This document shows positions 3,900 to 5,394 of a stretch of DNA of 5,394 bases, one piece after another; position 1 is the first letter of the stretch; each line of letters starts with the position of its first letter. Source of the stretch: Bacteroidota bacterium (lineage in GTDB: Bacteria > Bacteroidota > Bacteroidia > Bacteroidales > UBA1402); NCBI GenBank assembly GCA_030706285.1, contig JAUZOU010000221.1, positions 1 to 5,394 of the forward strand, in the 5' to 3' direction. Position numbers and translations under genes: made by a program. Under the pieces are notes generated by a model. It was not told where the DNA came from and did not search any database. It worked only from the letters and a program-made list of their open reading frames with translations.

Positions 3900-5394
3900 A
3901 TGAAAAACCGGGTTAATCTATTGTTGTTTTCTGCTTTATCTGTTTTTACTGTATCTGCGCAGAGGAATTATACAAAATACGTCTTGCCTATTATGGGAAG
4001 CCAGAGCGAGTTCTCGTTATCCAATGGAAATCTTTATCCGGCTACTGCCCGTCCATGGGGAATGAACGACTGGTCACCCCAAACTGCTTTAAAAAACAGT
4101 GAACGCTGGTTCTATTCTTATAACAGCTACTTCATAACCGGAATTCGCCAGACTCATCAACCTAGCCCATGGACAGGAGACTATGGCATTTTTTCCTTAA
4201 TGCCTACTGTCGGCGAAAAAAAATTTCGCGAAGAAGATCGCAAGAGTTGGTTTTCCCATAAAGCTGAGACGTCGTTGCCCCATTATTATAAAGTTTACTT
4301 AGCCGATTACAATGTAACAGCAGAGGTTACACCGACCGAGCGATCGTGTGTGATGCGGTTTACATTTCCTAAAACAAACAAGGCCAATGTGATCATTGAT
4401 GCGTTTGACAAAGCTTCCTATATAAAGGTTATTCCGGAAGAAAATAAGGTCATCGGTTATTCTACAGATCGTATTGGCTATGAAAACCAGCGTGTTCCGG
4501 CCAATTTTAAAAATTATTTTGTCGTTTATTTTGACAAGCCCATTCAGAGTTACGCTGTTTGGAAAGATACTACGTTAATTGAAGGAGAAAAAGAGGCCCT
4601 AGGTAAGCGAAGTGGAGCTGTTGTCTCTTTTTCAACGATGAAAGGAGAAATTGTACAAGCAAGAATTTCTTCTTCATTTATCAGTTGGGAACAAGCGGAG
4701 CAGAATCTGAAAAATGAAATAGCAGGGCGTAATTTTGATGCGGTTTGTGCTGAGGGTAAAGAGGTTTGGAACAAACACTTGTCTCGCTTTGCCGTTGAGG
4801 ATGCCCAATTGGATGATTTGGATAAAGTCCGGACCTTTTACACGTGTCTCTACCGTCTGTTACTGTTTCCCCGTGAATTTCATGAACTGGATGCAAAGGG
4901 GAATATCAGACACTACAGCCCTTACAACGGGAAGATCTGTCCGGGACGCATGTACACCGATAATGGCTTTTGGGATACGTTTCGTGCCGTTCACCCCTTT
5001 TTCAATTTATTCTATCCTACTCAAAGCAAGTATATTTTAGAAGGATTGGCCAATACCTATAAAGAGAGTGGCTGGTTGCCGGAATGGGCAGCCCCGGGGC
5101 ATATTGATATTATGGTCGGCAATAATTCTGCATCCGTTATCGCGTCTGCCTACTTAAACGGAGTCAAAGACGTTGATATTAATACGTTATGGGAAGGAAT
5201 AGTAAAAAATGCCAATAATGCCCATCCTTCACTTTCTTCGGTAGGGCGTGCCGGTGCTAAAGAATACGCAGAACTTGGGTATGTGCCCAATGATATCGGA
5301 ATAAAAGAAAGCGCTGCCCGTACCCTGGAATACGCGTATGATGACTATTGTATCTACCGTTTGGCCAAGGCGCTGAAGAAAGACGATAAAACCA
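3900..5394 (+). CDS. Secreted GH92 family exo-alpha-mannosidase, 3' end missing
   Basis: The frame is open for about 498 codons to the window edge; GH92 proteins are usually about 750 residues, so roughly the first two thirds is present. Family members are calcium-dependent, inverting exo-alpha-mannosidases that remove terminal mannose from N-glycans or yeast-type mannan. Residues 1-20 form a signal peptide: basic start, core LLLFSALSVFTV, predicted cut after VSA before Gln21. There is no lipobox cysteine, so the protein should be periplasmic or secreted, not a lipoprotein. GH92 landmarks are FSLSNGNLYPATARPWGMNDW (38-58), HQPSPWTGDYG (86-96), YTDNGFWDTFR (352-362), GWLPEWAAPG (391-400), VGNNSASVIASAYLNG (about 406-421) and ESAARTLEYAYDDY (470-483). 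The N-terminal beta-sandwich is complete and the catalytic (alpha/alpha)6 domain begins. The later region, with the GNDD-type motif and catalytic carboxylates, lies beyond the window, so linkage preference cannot be judged. The epimerase upstream suggests a mannose-related locus. Confidence 0.93.
   Translation, partial: MKNRVNLLLFSALSVFTVSAQRNYTKYVLPIMGSQSEFSLSNGNLYPATARPWGMNDWSPQTALKNSERWFYSYNSYFITGIRQTHQPSPWTGDYGIFSLMPTVGEKKFREEDRKSWFSHKAETSLPHYYKVYLADYNVTAEVTPTERSCVMRFTFPKTNKANVIIDAFDKASYIKVIPEENKVIGYSTDRIGYENQRVPANFKNYFVVYFDKPIQSYAVWKDTTLIEGEKEALGKRSGAVVSFSTMKGEIVQARISSSFISWEQAEQNLKNEIAGRNFDAVCAEGKEVWNKHLSRFAVEDAQLDDLDKVRTFYTCLYRLLLFPREFHELDAKGNIRHYSPYNGKICPGRMYTDNGFWDTFRAVHPFFNLFYPTQSKYILEGLANTYKESGWLPEWAAPGHIDIMVGNNSASVIASAYLNGVKDVDINTLWEGIVKNANNAHPSLSSVGRAGAKEYAELGYVPNDIGIKESAARTLEYAYDDYCIYRLAKALKKDDKT

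Noticed and set aside
4550..5040. Minus-strand frames and a plus-strand 101-residue frame (4735-5040) inside the GH92 gene
   Set aside because: GH92 motifs run continuously through this region in the frame starting at 3900, so these other frames are shadows.

Overview
The window looks like a chromosomal segment from a member of the Bacteroidetes, probably Bacteroidales. The case rests on four things: a secreted GH92 alpha-mannosidase with a signal peptide ending before an Ala-Gln pair; an Nramp transporter of the type common in this phylum; a lack of clear Shine-Dalgarno sites; and sequences matching or nearly matching the Bacteroidetes -7 promoter element TAnnTTTG about 34-39 nt before each start codon. 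No rRNA, tRNA, CRISPR array, insertion sequence or phage gene was seen.

Layout. Positions 1-207 hold no certain gene. A minus-strand reading frame (90 down to 1, running off the window) could be the start of an exported protein. Beside it are a 16-bp perfect palindrome (101-116) and a -7-like box for the next gene. A 61-residue PspC-domain membrane protein lies at 208-393 (+). It converges on a 153-residue stand-alone PAS-domain protein at 431-892 (-). Upstream of that on the same strand is a 421-residue Nramp/MntH-type divalent metal transporter at 992-2257 (-). The 251-bp divergent region 2258-2508 carries a 20-bp dyad over the transporter's predicted promoter and a separate -7-like box for the next gene. 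A 402-residue AGE-family sugar 2-epimerase (cellobiose 2-epimerase type) lies at 2509-3717 (+). After a 182-bp gap with repeats and a hairpin comes a GH92 exo-alpha-mannosidase at 3900-5394 (+), cut by the window end after about 498 codons.

How the genes may fit together. The epimerase and the GH92 enzyme share a strand and plausibly belong to one mannose-related carbohydrate module. GH92 would trim alpha-mannosides outside the cytoplasm, and the epimerase would act on mannose or a mannose/glucose disaccharide inside it. No transporter, SusC/SusD pair or phosphorylase is visible to close the pathway. The metal transporter appears independently controlled. The PspC and PAS proteins look like small envelope-stress and sensory accessories with no visible partners.

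The most notable point is in the epimerase. The catalytic histidine of the family's GHDIE motif reads as tyrosine (SYGYDIE, codon TAC at 3265-3267), while the other expected active-site residues are present.
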